Assembly: GCA_023426345.1 (NCBI GenBank)
Contig: JAFAAX010000049.1
Coordinates: 1 to 27,940 of the forward strand
DNA from: Actinomycetes bacterium
Lineage (GTDB): Bacteria > Actinomycetota > Actinomycetes > Actinomycetales > Actinomycetaceae
Length of the DNA: 27,940 nucleotides
Direction of reading: 5' to 3'
Shown: positions 7,416 to 15,698 of the stretch, piece after piece
Layout of the letters: the number at the start of each line of letters is the position of its first letter
Numbering within the stretch: the stretch's first letter is position 1
Program-made: the position numbers and the translations under genes
The notes under the pieces: generated by a model
Databases searched by the model: none
What the model was told of the DNA's origin: nothing
The model's input: only the letters and a program-made list of their open reading frames with translations

Positions 7416-8615
7416 ATGAGACGCCCCCACGCACTCGCCGCCGGTCTGGCCGTCGCCGCCCTGGTGATCGCCGGATGCACGACGACCGCCACGACCTCCG
7501 ACTCCGCCGCGTCGACCTCTTCCACGGTGGTCGCGACCGCCACCGAGCAGTCCGCCGAGGCGTCGACGAGCGCCGAGACGACGGCCGCGTCGGACGACTC
7601 GACCGCCGGCGGCGTCGACTGGTCCGCCCTGCCCACCACGGAGGTGGCGCTCACGGACGAGGGGCTCGCGATCACCGCGGCCGGAACCTACGTCCTCACA
7701 GGCTCCACCACGGGGCAGGTCACCGTGAACACCGACGGCGACGTGCGGATCGTCCTGAACGGCGCGACGATCGCCAGCAGCACGGGGGCCGCGATCCAGG
7801 TCGACAACGCGGATCTGACGGTCCTCGAGCTGGCCGACGGCACTGCGAACACCGTCTCGGACGCGTCGACGCGCAGCGATGAGACCATCGACGGCGCGAT
7901 CTACTCCTCCGACGACCTGCTCATCACCGGAGGAGGCTCCCTGGAGGTCACCGCGAACTTCGCGGACGGCATCGTCGGGAAGGACGACCTCACGATCGAG
8001 TCCGGCACGATCGCCGTGACCAGCGTCGACGACGGCATCCGGGGCAAGGACTCGCTGACGGTCCAGGGCGGCACGATCACCGTCACCGCCGCCGGCGACG
8101 GCCTGAAGTCCAGCAACGACACGGACCTGGGCAAGGGCGTGCTGACGATCGCCGGCGGGCAGATCACGATCACCGCGGGCGATCAGGGCCTCAAGGGCGA
8201 GCAGGGCATCACGATCTCGGGCGGCACCCTCGACATCCCGAGCTCCGTGGAGGGCATGGAGGCGCCCGTCATCGAGATCGACGGTGGTCAGCTGTCGATC
8301 GCCGCGTCCGACGACGGCATCAACGCCGCGGCCGGCACGCTCATCACCTCGGGCCTCAGCGTGACGATCACCGGTGGCGTCCTCTCGATCGTCATGGGCT
8401 CCGGCGACACCGACGCGATCGACTCCAACGGCGACCTCACGATCAGCGGCGGGACCCTGGACATCACCGCCCAGTCCCCGTTCGACTACGACGGGACGGG
8501 GACGCTCACCGGCGGCACGATCACGGTCAATGGCCAGCAGGTCACCGAGCTCACGAACCAGATGATGGGCGGCATGGGCGGCCAGATGGGCGGCGGCCCC
8601 GGCACCGGGATGTGA
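7416..8615 (+). CDS. Secreted lipoprotein with carbohydrate-binding beta-helix domain (Cthe_2159/DUF4353 type)
   Basis: A 399-residue exported protein. The signal peptide MRRPHALAAGLAVAALVIAGC ends in a lipobox (VIAGC, Cys about 21), so it should be lipid-anchored on the outer face of the membrane. A Ser/Thr/Ala-rich linker of about 45 residues follows. The body consists of repeating short strands of the form GGxLxIT/GGTITVT (for example TGGGSLEVTANFADGI, QGGTITVTAAGDGL, SGGTLDIT), the pattern of a right-handed parallel beta-helix in Cthe_2159-like carbohydrate-binding proteins. Repeated Asp-Asp-Gly turns could bind calcium. The tail is Met/Gly-rich (MMGGMGGQMGGG). An AAAGGA site lies just upstream of the ATG. 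The ligand is not known; pectin-like polymers are the known precedent. The large ABC protein on the same strand, 1.3 kb further on, may be related in function, but this is speculative. Confidence 0.85.
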   Translation: MRRPHALAAGLAVAALVIAGCTTTATTSDSAASTSSTVVATATEQSAEASTSAETTAASDDSTAGGVDWSALPTTEVALTDEGLAITAAGTYVLTGSTTGQVTVNTDGDVRIVLNGATIASSTGAAIQVDNADLTVLELADGTANTVSDASTRSDETIDGAIYSSDDLLITGGGSLEVTANFADGIVGKDDLTIESGTIAVTSVDDGIRGKDSLTVQGGTITVTAAGDGLKSSNDTDLGKGVLTIAGGQITITAGDQGLKGEQGITISGGTLDIPSSVEGMEAPVIEIDGGQLSIAASDDGINAAAGTLITSGLSVTITGGVLSIVMGSGDTDAIDSNGDLTISGGTLDITAQSPFDYDGTGTLTGGTITVNGQQVTELTNQMMGGMGGQMGGGPGTGM

Positions 8616-8616
8616 G

Positions 8617-8723
8617 CCATCGACGAGGGCGGCGCCCCCTTCCGGGACGGCTGGGTTCGGGGAGGGGGCGCCCTCGGTCGCGTGGCCCGCGAACCCGGCC
8701 CGGCGGGCCGCCCTCGTCGATGG
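8617..8723. terminator. Convergent-gene terminator region with competing inverted repeats
   Basis: This lies between the stops of the lipoprotein gene (8615) and the aldo/keto reductase gene (8729, opposite strand). A perfect 17-nt inverted repeat, CCATCGACGAGGGCGGC at 8617-8633 and its complement at 8707-8723, frames the region. The left arm can instead pair with GGGGGCGCCCTC at about 8664-8675, giving a tight GC-rich hairpin with a small bulge. No T-tract is present on either strand. It probably ends transcription from both sides. Confidence 0.6.
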
Positions 8724-8728
8724 AACGC

Positions 8729-9703
8729 TCAGCGGCTCGTCGCGAAGGTGGCGTACCCGCCGCCGGAGCCGCGGGGCACCACCGCGTCCAGGGCGTCCAG
8801 GTCCTCGCGCGTCGGTGCCCACGCGACGGCCCGGGCGTTGGCCGCGGCCTGCCCGGGGCGCGTCGCCCCGGCGATGACGGTGTCGACGCCGGGCTGGGCG
8901 CGCAGACCGCCCAGAGCCACGTCCAGCATCTCGATCCCGCGCTCGCGGGCGAAGGCCCGCAGGCCCTCGACGATGCCCCAGTCGGCGGCGTCGAGCCGGG
9001 CGGTCTCGGTGGCCAGGCGGCTCCCCGCAGGGGCGCCCTCGTCGCGGTGGTACTTGCCGGTGAGCAGGCCGTAGGCCAGCGGGAAGTAGGGGATGAGGCT
9101 CATGCCGTAGTGCTCGAGCGCGGGGACCAGCTCAGCCTCGGCGCTGCGGTTGTACAGGGAGTACTCGTTCTGGGCGGTGATGAAGTGCTCGGCGCCGATC
9201 GCGTCGGCGACCGCGCGGGCGTCGGCCACCTCCCACGCGGCGAGATTCGAGCATCCGATGTAGCGGACCTTCCCGGCGCGGACCAGGTCCGACAGGGCGG
9301 ACAGCGTCTCCTCGATCGGCGTGATCCGGTCGGGCGTGTGCAGCTGGTAGAGGTCGATGCGGTCGGTGCCCAGCCGCGTGAGGCTGCCCTCCACGGCGCG
9401 GAGGACGTACCCGCGGCTGGCGCGGTTCTCCCGCGCTCCGGGGTAGAGGCCGCCCAGGTCCATGCCGAATTTCGTCGCCAGGACGACCTCGTCGCGGTGG
9501 GCGCCCAGCGCCCGGCCGAGCATCGTCTCCGAGGCGCCCGCGCCGTAGCTGTCGGCGGTGTCGAACAACGTGACGCCCTGGTCCAGGGCGGCGGCGACGA
9601 CGGCGGTGGCGGCGTCCTGGTCGATGCGCCGGCCGAACGCGTTGCAGCCGATGCCCAGCGCGGAGACGACCAGGCCGCTGGCGCCCAGAGGTGTGTAGTC
9701 CAT
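8729..9703 (-). CDS. Aldo/keto reductase
   Basis: A 324-residue NADPH-dependent oxidoreductase with a TIM-barrel fold, close to the YghZ/tas-like AKR group. Key segments are LGASGLVVSALGIGCNAFGRR, TLFDTADSYGAGASETMLGRAL (catalytic Asp and Tyr), EVVLATKFG (catalytic Lys), IDLYQLHTPD (active-site His), RYIGCSNLAAWE and the C-terminal cofactor region VDTVIAGATRPGQAAANARAV. The start at 9703 (MDYTPLGAS) is the family start; the open frame extends about 130 codons further but crosses the intergenic tandem repeats. The substrate cannot be predicted. It is convergent with the lipoprotein gene and divergent from the ABC protein. Confidence 0.88.
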   Translation of the reverse strand: MDYTPLGASGLVVSALGIGCNAFGRRIDQDAATAVVAAALDQGVTLFDTADSYGAGASETMLGRALGAHRDEVVLATKFGMDLGGLYPGARENRASRGYVLRAVEGSLTRLGTDRIDLYQLHTPDRITPIEETLSALSDLVRAGKVRYIGCSNLAAWEVADARAVADAIGAEHFITAQNEYSLYNRSAEAELVPALEHYGMSLIPYFPLAYGLLTGKYHRDEGAPAGSRLATETARLDAADWGIVEGLRAFARERGIEMLDVALGGLRAQPGVDTVIAGATRPGQAAANARAVAWAPTREDLDALDAVVPRGSGGGYATFATSR

Positions 9704-9764
9704 GCCACGGACCGTACCGCAGTCCGGGCGGCGGGGCGCGCCGTCCTCGCCGGTGGCGGACGCA

Positions 9765-9830
9765 GGGACCGAAGTTGGCGGGGAACGGGACCGAAGTCGC
9801 GGGGAAACAGCACCGAAGTCGGCGGGGGAG
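9765..9830. repeat. Three tandem copies of a 22-bp repeat
   Basis: Three adjacent 22-bp units occupy 9765-9786, 9787-9808 and 9809-9830. The shared core is ACCGAAGT(T/C)-GCGGGG(A/G), and the third copy is the most divergent. They lie in the 244-bp gap between the divergent aldo/keto reductase and ABC protein genes, upstream of the ABC promoter candidate. They could be operator or protein-binding sites. The remainder of this gap is GC-rich sequence in which I see only the promoter elements listed next. Confidence 0.8.
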
Positions 9831-9884
9831 GGAGGGTGATCTCGGGCACTATGCGGCTCTGACCAGGGGGGACGCCCTCGTCCA

Positions 9885-9950
9885 TTGAGCGGGGAACACG
9901 CCGCCCCGGTACCCTGAACGGGCGCGAATGCCCCCGGAAGGTCCCTGATG
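9885..9950 (+). promoter_or_regulatory. Promoter and mini-ORF leader of the ABC/FtsX gene
   Basis: TTGAGC (9885-9890) and TACCCT (9910-9915) are -35/-10 candidates with a 19-bp spacer. Just downstream, ATG at 9928 opens a five-codon frame (MPEGP) whose TGA at 9946-9948 overlaps the ABC gene ATG as TGATG. GGAAGG at 9936-9941 inside the mini-ORF serves as the Shine-Dalgarno of the main gene. Whether the mini-ORF is translated is unknown. Confidence 0.4.
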
Positions 9951-12900
9951 CTCGAACTCCGCAACGTCCGCAAGACGTACACCGTCGCCGACTTCACCCA
10001 GGTCGCCCTGGACGACGTCTCATTGGCCTTCCGCGACAGCGAGTTCGTCGCCGTGCTGGGGCCCTCCGGATCGGGCAAGACGACGCTGCTCAACATCGTG
10101 GGCGGCCTCGACCACTACGACTCCGGGGACCTCGTCATCGACGGGATCTCCACGAAGGAGTTCCGCGACCGCGACTGGGACGCCTACCGCAACAACCGCA
10201 TCGGCTTCGTCTTCCAGAGCTACAACCTCATCCCGCACCAGACGGTGCTCGCCAACGTCGAGCTCGCCCTCACCCTGGCCGGGGTCTCCACCGCCGAGCG
10301 GCGCTCGCGCGCGACCGCGGCCCTCCAGCGCGTCGGGCTGGGCGACCACATCCGCAAGCTGCCCAGCCAGCTGTCGGGCGGCCAGATGCAGCGCGTCGCC
10401 ATCGCGCGCGCCCTCATCAACGACCCGGAGATCGTGCTGGCCGACGAGCCGACCGGCGCCCTGGACTCCACCACCAGCGTCCAGATCATGGAGCTCCTCA
10501 CGGAGATCGCCCGCGACCGCCTGGTCGTCATGGTCACCCACAACCCGGACCTGGCCGAGCAGTACGCGACGCGCACCGTCACGCTGCGCGACGGCATGGT
10601 CCGCGACGACACCGACCCGTTCGACACCCGGGCGTCGGGGGCCCGGTCCGCGAAGACCGCCCGCCGGACCTCCATGTCCTTCCTCACCGCGCTGTCCCTG
10701 TCCTTCAACAACCTGCTGACGAAGAAGGGCCGCACGCTGATGACGTCCTTCGCGGGCAGCATCGGCATCATCGGCATCGCGACGATCCTGGCGCTGGCCA
10801 ACGGCGTCAACGACTACATCGCGTCCGTTGAGGAGGACACGCTGTCCGTCTACCCCCTGGCCATCCAGAGCCAGGGCATGGACATGACCTCGATGCTCAC
10901 GGCCGGCGCGGGCGGGGGCGGATCGTCGGGGACGGACGCCGACCAGGGCGACTCCGCGCAGTCGGACGCGATCCCCGTGACATCGACGCTCGGCTCGATG
11001 TTCTCCAGCGTGGGGACCAACGACCTCGCGTCGCTCAAGACGTTCCTCGACGGCAACGGCGGCGGGATCGACGACTACGCGAACTCGATCGAGTACACGT
11101 ACAACGTCACTCCCCAGATCTACCGGACGGACCCCTCCGACGGCGTCCGCCAGGTCAACCCCGACAACACCTTCGCGGCGCTCGGCATGGGCTCCGAGGG
11201 CTCCTCGAGCGCCCTGCTCTCATCGTTCATGAGCACCAGCGTCTTCGCCGAGCTGATGAGCGACACCTCCCTGGTCGAGCAGCAGTACGACGTCGTCGCC
11301 GGGCACTGGCCGAGCTCCGCGGACGAGGCGCTCCTGGTCCTCATGCCCGACGGGTCGGTCTCCGATCTGGTGCTCTACGCCATGGGCCTGCGGGACACCT
11401 CGGAGCTGGACGCCATGGTCCGCCAGGTGGCCGAGGGCCAGGACGTCCAGGTGCCGTCGACCTCGGCCACCGCGTTCACCCCCGACCAGCTGATGAGCCC
11501 TGCTTTCACGGTCGTCGACGCCGCCGACTACTACGCCCACGACGACACCTACGGCGTGTGGACCGACCGCAGCGGCGACACGGACTTCGTCAAGGGACTG
11601 GTCGATCAGGGGGAGGACCTGCGCATCTCGGGCATCGTCCGCGCGAAGGAGGGGGCCGCGGCCTCCGCCCTGCAGCCGCTGATCTACTACACGCCGGCGC
11701 TGGTCTCCCGCCTGATCGACCACGCCGCCCAGACGCCCATCGTGCAGGACCAGATCGCCCACCCCGACGTCGACGTGTTCACGGGCCGCACCTTCGTCGA
11801 CGAGGCGAAGGGCCAGGGCGGCGACGACTTCGACATGAGCAAGCTCGTGACGGTCGACCAGGCGAAGATCGCCGACGCCTTCACCCTCGACCAGTCGAAG
11901 CTGTCCTTCGACGCCTCCGCCCTGGACCTGTCCGGCCTGGACCTGTCCGGCGTGGTCGGCGCCGGGGACCTGGCCGGCATGGACATGTCCCAGCTCGATC
12001 TCTCCGACATCCGGATCGACCCGTCGCAGATGCCGACGTTGGACCTCGCCGCGGTCGCGGCGGGCATCGACACGGAGAAGATCGCCGCGTCCATCGACTA
12101 CGGCAAGGTGGTGGAGGGCGTGGCGGGGGAGATGGACCGGGCCGCGCTGATGAAGGTCTCGAAGGACCTGGGCGACGGCTTCGTCGGCTACTGCGCCACC
12201 CTGGCCGATCCCTCGGTCTGCGATCCCCAGGACCAGGAGGCGTACCAAGCGGCCTTCCAGGCGTACCTCGCCACCGACGCCGCGCGGGAGATCCTCGCCG
12301 ACCCGGCCAATGCCGAGGCGCTGGGCAGCCTGGGGCCGGCCGTCACGCAGCAACTCATGGCCCAGCTGATGCCCGCCCTCGAGCAGGCGATTGGCGACGC
12401 CGTGTCCGCCGCGATGCAGCAGGCCATGCAGCAGTACCTCGCGACCGTCTCCGAGCAGCTGAGCACCCAGATCGCCTCCCAGCTCCAAGCCCAGATGGCC
12501 CAGATGTCCACGCAGATCGGCACCGCCGTGCAGGCCCAGCTGTCGGCATCGGTGCAGGGCGCGATGACCCAGGCGATGTCCCAGCTCGCCCAGAACATGT
12601 CCGGCGCGATGGGCATCGACGAGGCCAAGTTCCGCGACGCGTTCCAGTTCAACATGGACGAGAACCAGCTCTCGCAGCTGATGATGTCCATGATGTCGAC
12701 CCGGCAGGCCTCGCTGGACGGCAACTACGCGCGCCTGGGCTACGCCGACCTGGCGCGGCCCTTCCAGATCGAGATCTACCCGAAGGACTTCGCCTCCAAG
12801 GCGCAGATCCTCGACGTCCTGGACGGCTACAACGCGGACATGGAGTCGTCGGGCCAGGAGGACAAGGTCGTCACCTACACCGACATCGTCGGCACCCTGA

Positions 12901-13331
12901 TGTCGTCGGTGACCACCATCGTCGACGTCGTCAGCTACGTCCTGGCCGCATTCGTGGCGATCTCGCTCATCGTCTCCTCGATCATGATCGGCGTCATCAC
13001 CTACATCTCGGTCCTCGAGCGGAAGAAGGAGATCGGGATCCTGCGCTCCATCGGCGCGTCGAAACGCGACATCCGCCGCGTCTTCAACGCCGAGACGATC
13101 CTGGTCGGCCTGGTCGCCGGCCTCATGGGCATAGCCGTGACACTGCTGCTCACCCTGCCGGCCAATGCGATCGTCCACGCGCGGTGGGGCATCGCGGACG
13201 TCGCCCAGCTGCCCGTCGCCGCGGCGGTCATCCTGGTGGCGATCTCCGTGGGACTCACGTTCATCGCGGGCCTGTTCCCGTCCTCGGCGGCGGCCCGCGA
13301 GGACCCGGTGGAGGCGCTGCGCAGCGAGTGA
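9948..13331 (+). CDS. ABC transporter: ATPase fused to FtsX/MacB-type permease with a giant extracytoplasmic domain
   Basis: A 1127-residue single-chain MacB-like protein, probably working as a dimer in mechanotransmission or export rather than simple import. The N-terminal ATPase has Walker A GPSGSGKT (38-45), signature LSGGQMQRVAIARAL (about 142), Walker B IVLADEPTGALD (about 160-171) and the switch His in VMVTHNPD. After a linker comes TM1 (about 263-290, SFAGSIGIIGIATILALANGV). A very large outside domain follows (about 290-985). The C-terminal FtsX domain has three membrane segments (about 990-1018, 1043-1068, 1085-1110) with the conserved ERKKEIGILRSIGASKRDI between the first two. MacB proteins are usually about 650 residues. 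The extra length is the outside domain, which includes a DLSGLDLSG-type repeat (about 660-690) and a long Met/Gln-rich helical stretch (about 800-885). No partner periplasmic protein is adjacent. The substrate is unknown. Confidence 0.9.
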   Translation: MLELRNVRKTYTVADFTQVALDDVSLAFRDSEFVAVLGPSGSGKTTLLNIVGGLDHYDSGDLVIDGISTKEFRDRDWDAYRNNRIGFVFQSYNLIPHQTVLANVELALTLAGVSTAERRSRATAALQRVGLGDHIRKLPSQLSGGQMQRVAIARALINDPEIVLADEPTGALDSTTSVQIMELLTEIARDRLVVMVTHNPDLAEQYATRTVTLRDGMVRDDTDPFDTRASGARSAKTARRTSMSFLTALSLSFNNLLTKKGRTLMTSFAGSIGIIGIATILALANGVNDYIASVEEDTLSVYPLAIQSQGMDMTSMLTAGAGGGGSSGTDADQGDSAQSDAIPVTSTLGSMFSSVGTNDLASLKTFLDGNGGGIDDYANSIEYTYNVTPQIYRTDPSDGVRQVNPDNTFAALGMGSEGSSSALLSSFMSTSVFAELMSDTSLVEQQYDVVAGHWPSSADEALLVLMPDGSVSDLVLYAMGLRDTSELDAMVRQVAEGQDVQVPSTSATAFTPDQLMSPAFTVVDAADYYAHDDTYGVWTDRSGDTDFVKGLVDQGEDLRISGIVRAKEGAAASALQPLIYYTPALVSRLIDHAAQTPIVQDQIAHPDVDVFTGRTFVDEAKGQGGDDFDMSKLVTVDQAKIADAFTLDQSKLSFDASALDLSGLDLSGVVGAGDLAGMDMSQLDLSDIRIDPSQMPTLDLAAVAAGIDTEKIAASIDYGKVVEGVAGEMDRAALMKVSKDLGDGFVGYCATLADPSVCDPQDQEAYQAAFQAYLATDAAREILADPANAEALGSLGPAVTQQLMAQLMPALEQAIGDAVSAAMQQAMQQYLATVSEQLSTQIASQLQAQMAQMSTQIGTAVQAQLSASVQGAMTQAMSQLAQNMSGAMGIDEAKFRDAFQFNMDENQLSQLMMSMMSTRQASLDGNYARLGYADLARPFQIEIYPKDFASKAQILDVLDGYNADMESSGQEDKVVTYTDIVGTLMSSVTTIVDVVSYVLAAFVAISLIVSSIMIGVITYISVLERKKEIGILRSIGASKRDIRRVFNAETILVGLVAGLMGIAVTLLLTLPANAIVHARWGIADVAQLPVAAAVILVAISVGLTFIAGLFPSSAAAREDPVEALRSE

Positions 13332-13343
13332 GCCGGTCCCGGC

Positions 13344-13355
13344 TATCCTCGTCCC
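13344..13355 (+). promoter_or_regulatory. Leaderless promoter -10 of the first GNAT gene
   Basis: TATCCT (13344-13349) is followed by CGTCCC and the ATG at 13356, just after the ABC gene stop. No Shine-Dalgarno is present, so transcription probably starts at the A of ATG. Confidence 0.55.
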
Positions 13356-13823
13356 ATGTCCGACATCACCTTCCGGCCCGTCGACGCCTCGGCCTTCCCC
13401 CGGTGGCGCGCCGAGTGCGCCGCGGGTCTCGCCCAGGAACTGGTGACGGCCGGGGAGGCCGCGCCCGAGGCGGCCGAGACGGCCGCGGCGTCGCTGCTGG
13501 ACGCCCTGATGCCCCAGGGGAGGGACACGCCCGGGCACCACGTGCTGGTGGCCGAGGAGGACGGCCGCCGCGTGGGCACGCTCTGGCTCGCCCTCAAGCC
13601 CGAGACCGCCACCGTCCACGTCTTCGACCTGCGCGTCGAGGAGGAGCTGCGCAGCCTCGGCTACGGGCGCGCGATCATGGACCTCACCGAGCAGTGGGCG
13701 CGCGACCGGGGCGTCACCGCCCTCACCCTGGATCTGTTCACCGCCAACACCGTCGCCCGCGGCCTCTACCTCTCGATGGGGTACGCGACGACTCACGAGC
13801 GGATGCGCCGCTCGCTGGTCTGA
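13356..13823 (+). CDS. GNAT-family N-acetyltransferase
   Basis: A 155-residue acetyl-CoA-dependent acyltransferase. The core shows strand VLVAEEDGRRVGTLWLAL, then TVHVFDLRVEEELRSLGYGRAIMDLTEQWAR, where the RxxGYG/A loop binds the acetyl-CoA pyrophosphate. TALTLDLFTANTVARGLYLSMGY is the usual GNAT motif B end. The N-terminal 60 residues resemble those of proteins acetylating small molecules or amino groups, but the substrate cannot be assigned. Its own leaderless promoter separates it from the ABC gene 24 bp upstream, although read-through is possible. The amidohydrolase gene starts 16 bp downstream and is probably co-transcribed. Confidence 0.87.
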   Translation: MSDITFRPVDASAFPRWRAECAAGLAQELVTAGEAAPEAAETAAASLLDALMPQGRDTPGHHVLVAEEDGRRVGTLWLALKPETATVHVFDLRVEEELRSLGYGRAIMDLTEQWARDRGVTALTLDLFTANTVARGLYLSMGYATTHERMRRSLV

Positions 13824-13839
13824 GCTGAGGAGGAGCGGG

Positions 13840-15213
13840 ATGGACGACCGCCTGCGGGACCTCTCGACGCCGACGGAGCCGTCGCCGGCCTACGACGACC
13901 GGATCCGCGCCGAGACGTGGGAACGGGCGCGGCAGGCGGCGCCCGCCGCCGCGCTGGCGGAGCGCGAGGGGGCTCCCGAGGCGTGGCGGGCGCGCCTGGA
14001 GCGCCTCGTCGAGGACCTCGCCCCCGATCTCATCGCGCTCTCGCACGATCTCCACGACCATCCGGAGGTGGGCTTCACCGAGCGCCACGCGATGGGCGCG
14101 GTCGCGGCGCTGCTCGACCGGGAGTCGCTGGCCCACCGCGACGGCGTCTTCGGCATGGACACGGCCCTGCGCGCGGAGACCGGGGGGAGGGGCTCCCCGA
14201 CGGTGGCGGTCCTGTGCGAATACGATGCGCTGCCCGGCATCGGCCACGGATGCGGGCACAACGTGATGGCCGGCCAGTCCGTGGGCGCCTATCTGGCCCT
14301 GGCCCGGCTCGACCGCGAGCTGCGCGGGGCGGGGGAGGCCGGGCTGCCGGGACGGATCGTCCTGCAGACCACGCCCGCGGAGGAGAACGCGACGGGCAAG
14401 GAGATCCTCGCCCAGGCGGGGGCCTTCGACGGCGTCGACGTGGCCGTGATGGCGCACGCCTACGGCTACGACCTCACGCATCAGACGTGGCTGGGGGTCC
14501 GCCGCTTCCGCGTCGCGTTCACGGGCGTCGCCGCGCACGCCTCCGCCGCGCCCTACCGCGGGCGCAACGCGCTGGACGCCGTCACCGCGTCCCTGACGGG
14601 CCTGGGCCTGCTGCGCCAGCAGATCGGGCCCATGGACCGCCTCCACGCAGTGGTCCGCGACGGGGGAGAGGCCCCCAACGTCATCCCCGAGCACGCGATG
14701 ATCGACCTCTACGTCCGCTCGAAGTACCCGGAGACCCTGCGGGACCTGGTCGATCGGACGGTCGACGTCTTCCGCGGCGCCGCCCTGATGACGGGGACGG
14801 GCGTGCGGTTCCTCTGGGACGGGGTCACCAACGAGATGCCGGTGCGCGACAACGGCCCGCTGCTGGAGTCCTGGGTTCGCGCCGAGCGCCGCCGCGGCCG
14901 CGAGCCGCTGCCCGCCGGCGTCGTCCCCGAGTCGATCGCGGCCGGCACGGACTTCGGCAACGTGTCCCTGCGGATCCCCGGCATCCACCCGCTGGTCAGC
15001 ATCGGCGATCCCGCGCTGTCCCTGCACACCCGGGCGATGGCCGAGGCCGCCGGCGGCCCCGGCGGGGACCGGGCGGTCGTCGACGGGGCGTTCGGCCTGG
15101 CCAGCGTCGCCCTGGACGTCGTGTGCGACCCGGCGCTCCTGGCGCGGGCGCGCGCCGACTTCGAGGCCGCCGGAGGCGCGGTCGACGTCGCCCGCTTCTA
15201 CGACGCGGTCTGA
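13840..15213 (+). CDS. M20-family amidohydrolase (aminoacylase/AbgB-like)
   Basis: A 457-residue dinuclear metallo-hydrolase of the M20D type, which cleaves amide bonds of N-acyl or aminobenzoyl amino acids. Metal and catalytic regions are DHPEVGFTERHAM (about 69-81), EYDALPGIGHGCGHN (127-141, with the Cys/His ligands), PAEENATGK (179-187, catalytic Glu pair at 181-182) and MAHAYG. The lid domain has AFTGVAAHASAAPYRGRNALDA, and the C-terminal strand has GTDFGNVSLRIPGIHPL. An unusual N-terminal segment of about 50 residues precedes the catalytic domain. GAGGAGGAG lies just upstream of the ATG. Together with the preceding acetyltransferase it could form an acylation/deacylation pair, but that is inference. 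Confidence 0.87.
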   Translation: MDDRLRDLSTPTEPSPAYDDRIRAETWERARQAAPAAALAEREGAPEAWRARLERLVEDLAPDLIALSHDLHDHPEVGFTERHAMGAVAALLDRESLAHRDGVFGMDTALRAETGGRGSPTVAVLCEYDALPGIGHGCGHNVMAGQSVGAYLALARLDRELRGAGEAGLPGRIVLQTTPAEENATGKEILAQAGAFDGVDVAVMAHAYGYDLTHQTWLGVRRFRVAFTGVAAHASAAPYRGRNALDAVTASLTGLGLLRQQIGPMDRLHAVVRDGGEAPNVIPEHAMIDLYVRSKYPETLRDLVDRTVDVFRGAALMTGTGVRFLWDGVTNEMPVRDNGPLLESWVRAERRRGREPLPAGVVPESIAAGTDFGNVSLRIPGIHPLVSIGDPALSLHTRAMAEAAGGPGGDRAVVDGAFGLASVALDVVCDPALLARARADFEAAGGAVDVARFYDAV

Positions 15214-15227
15214 AGGAGGCCACGCAA

Positions 15228-15246
15228 CCGGGCCGAACCGGCCCGG
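15228..15246. terminator. Hairpin between convergent genes
   Basis: CCGGGCCG, a three-base loop (AAC), then CGGCCCGG: an 8-bp perfect stem in the 38-bp gap between the amidohydrolase stop and the vapC stop. There is no T-tract. It is probably a bidirectional transcription end. Confidence 0.5.
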
Positions 15247-15251
15247 CCCGG

Positions 15252-15698
15252 TCAGTCGGTCCAGATCACCAGTGAGGGGCGATCCGCCGGCGCCACGATC
15301 CGGGCCAGCGCCGCATCAAAGGTGTGGAGGGCCATTCCGTGGCGGATCGCCAGGTCGAGCAGGTGCAGGTCCGTCACGTGGCTGCGCGAGGCGAGGACCC
15401 GGACGTCGACGGCGCGGCGCGCGTCCGCCAGGGAGGCGTCGTCGTCGACCCGGGACCATCCGGGAAGCTCCCGGATCGCCGCGAGGACGCCCAGCGCCTC
15501 TCCCGCCGTGACGGGCCGTCCGAGGATCTGCGGCGTGAGGAGGAGCCGCAGGAGCCCGTTCTCGGTCGTCGAGCACGTGGCCCAGGAGTCCCGGACCGTC
15601 GCGAAGCGCCGGTGCGCCGCGCGATGGTGGACGTGCTGGTCGACGACGAGGGCAAGGAGGACGTTGACGTCGAGAAGCGCCGGGCGCCCGTCACTCAT
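15252..15698 (-). CDS. PIN-domain toxin, VapC type
   Basis: A 148-residue PIN-domain ribonuclease, likely the toxin of a type II toxin-antitoxin pair; VapC toxins cleave specific tRNAs or rRNA. The acidic active-site residues are visible: Asp10 in ALLDVNVLLAL, Glu46 in STTENGLLRLL, Asp110 in VTDLHLLDLA and Asp128 in TFDAALAR. The segment between them (VTAGEALGVLAAIRELPGW) is typical of the TA-system VapC group. The gene overlaps the antitoxin gene by 8 bp, indicating coupled translation. Length and residues suggest that it is functional. Confidence 0.88.
   Translation of the reverse strand: MSDGRPALLDVNVLLALVVDQHVHHRAAHRRFATVRDSWATCSTTENGLLRLLLTPQILGRPVTAGEALGVLAAIRELPGWSRVDDDASLADARRAVDVRVLASRSHVTDLHLLDLAIRHGMALHTFDAALARIVAPADRPSLVIWTD

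Noticed and set aside
9765..9830. CRISPR array
   Set aside because: The repeats are directly adjacent with no spacers, there are only three units, and no cas genes are nearby.
11220..13796. Very long open frame on the minus strand opposite the ABC gene (858 codons)
   Set aside because: It is antisense to a clear ABC/FtsX protein and has His/Gly/Arg-rich sequence without domains. Such frames are common shadows in high-GC DNA.
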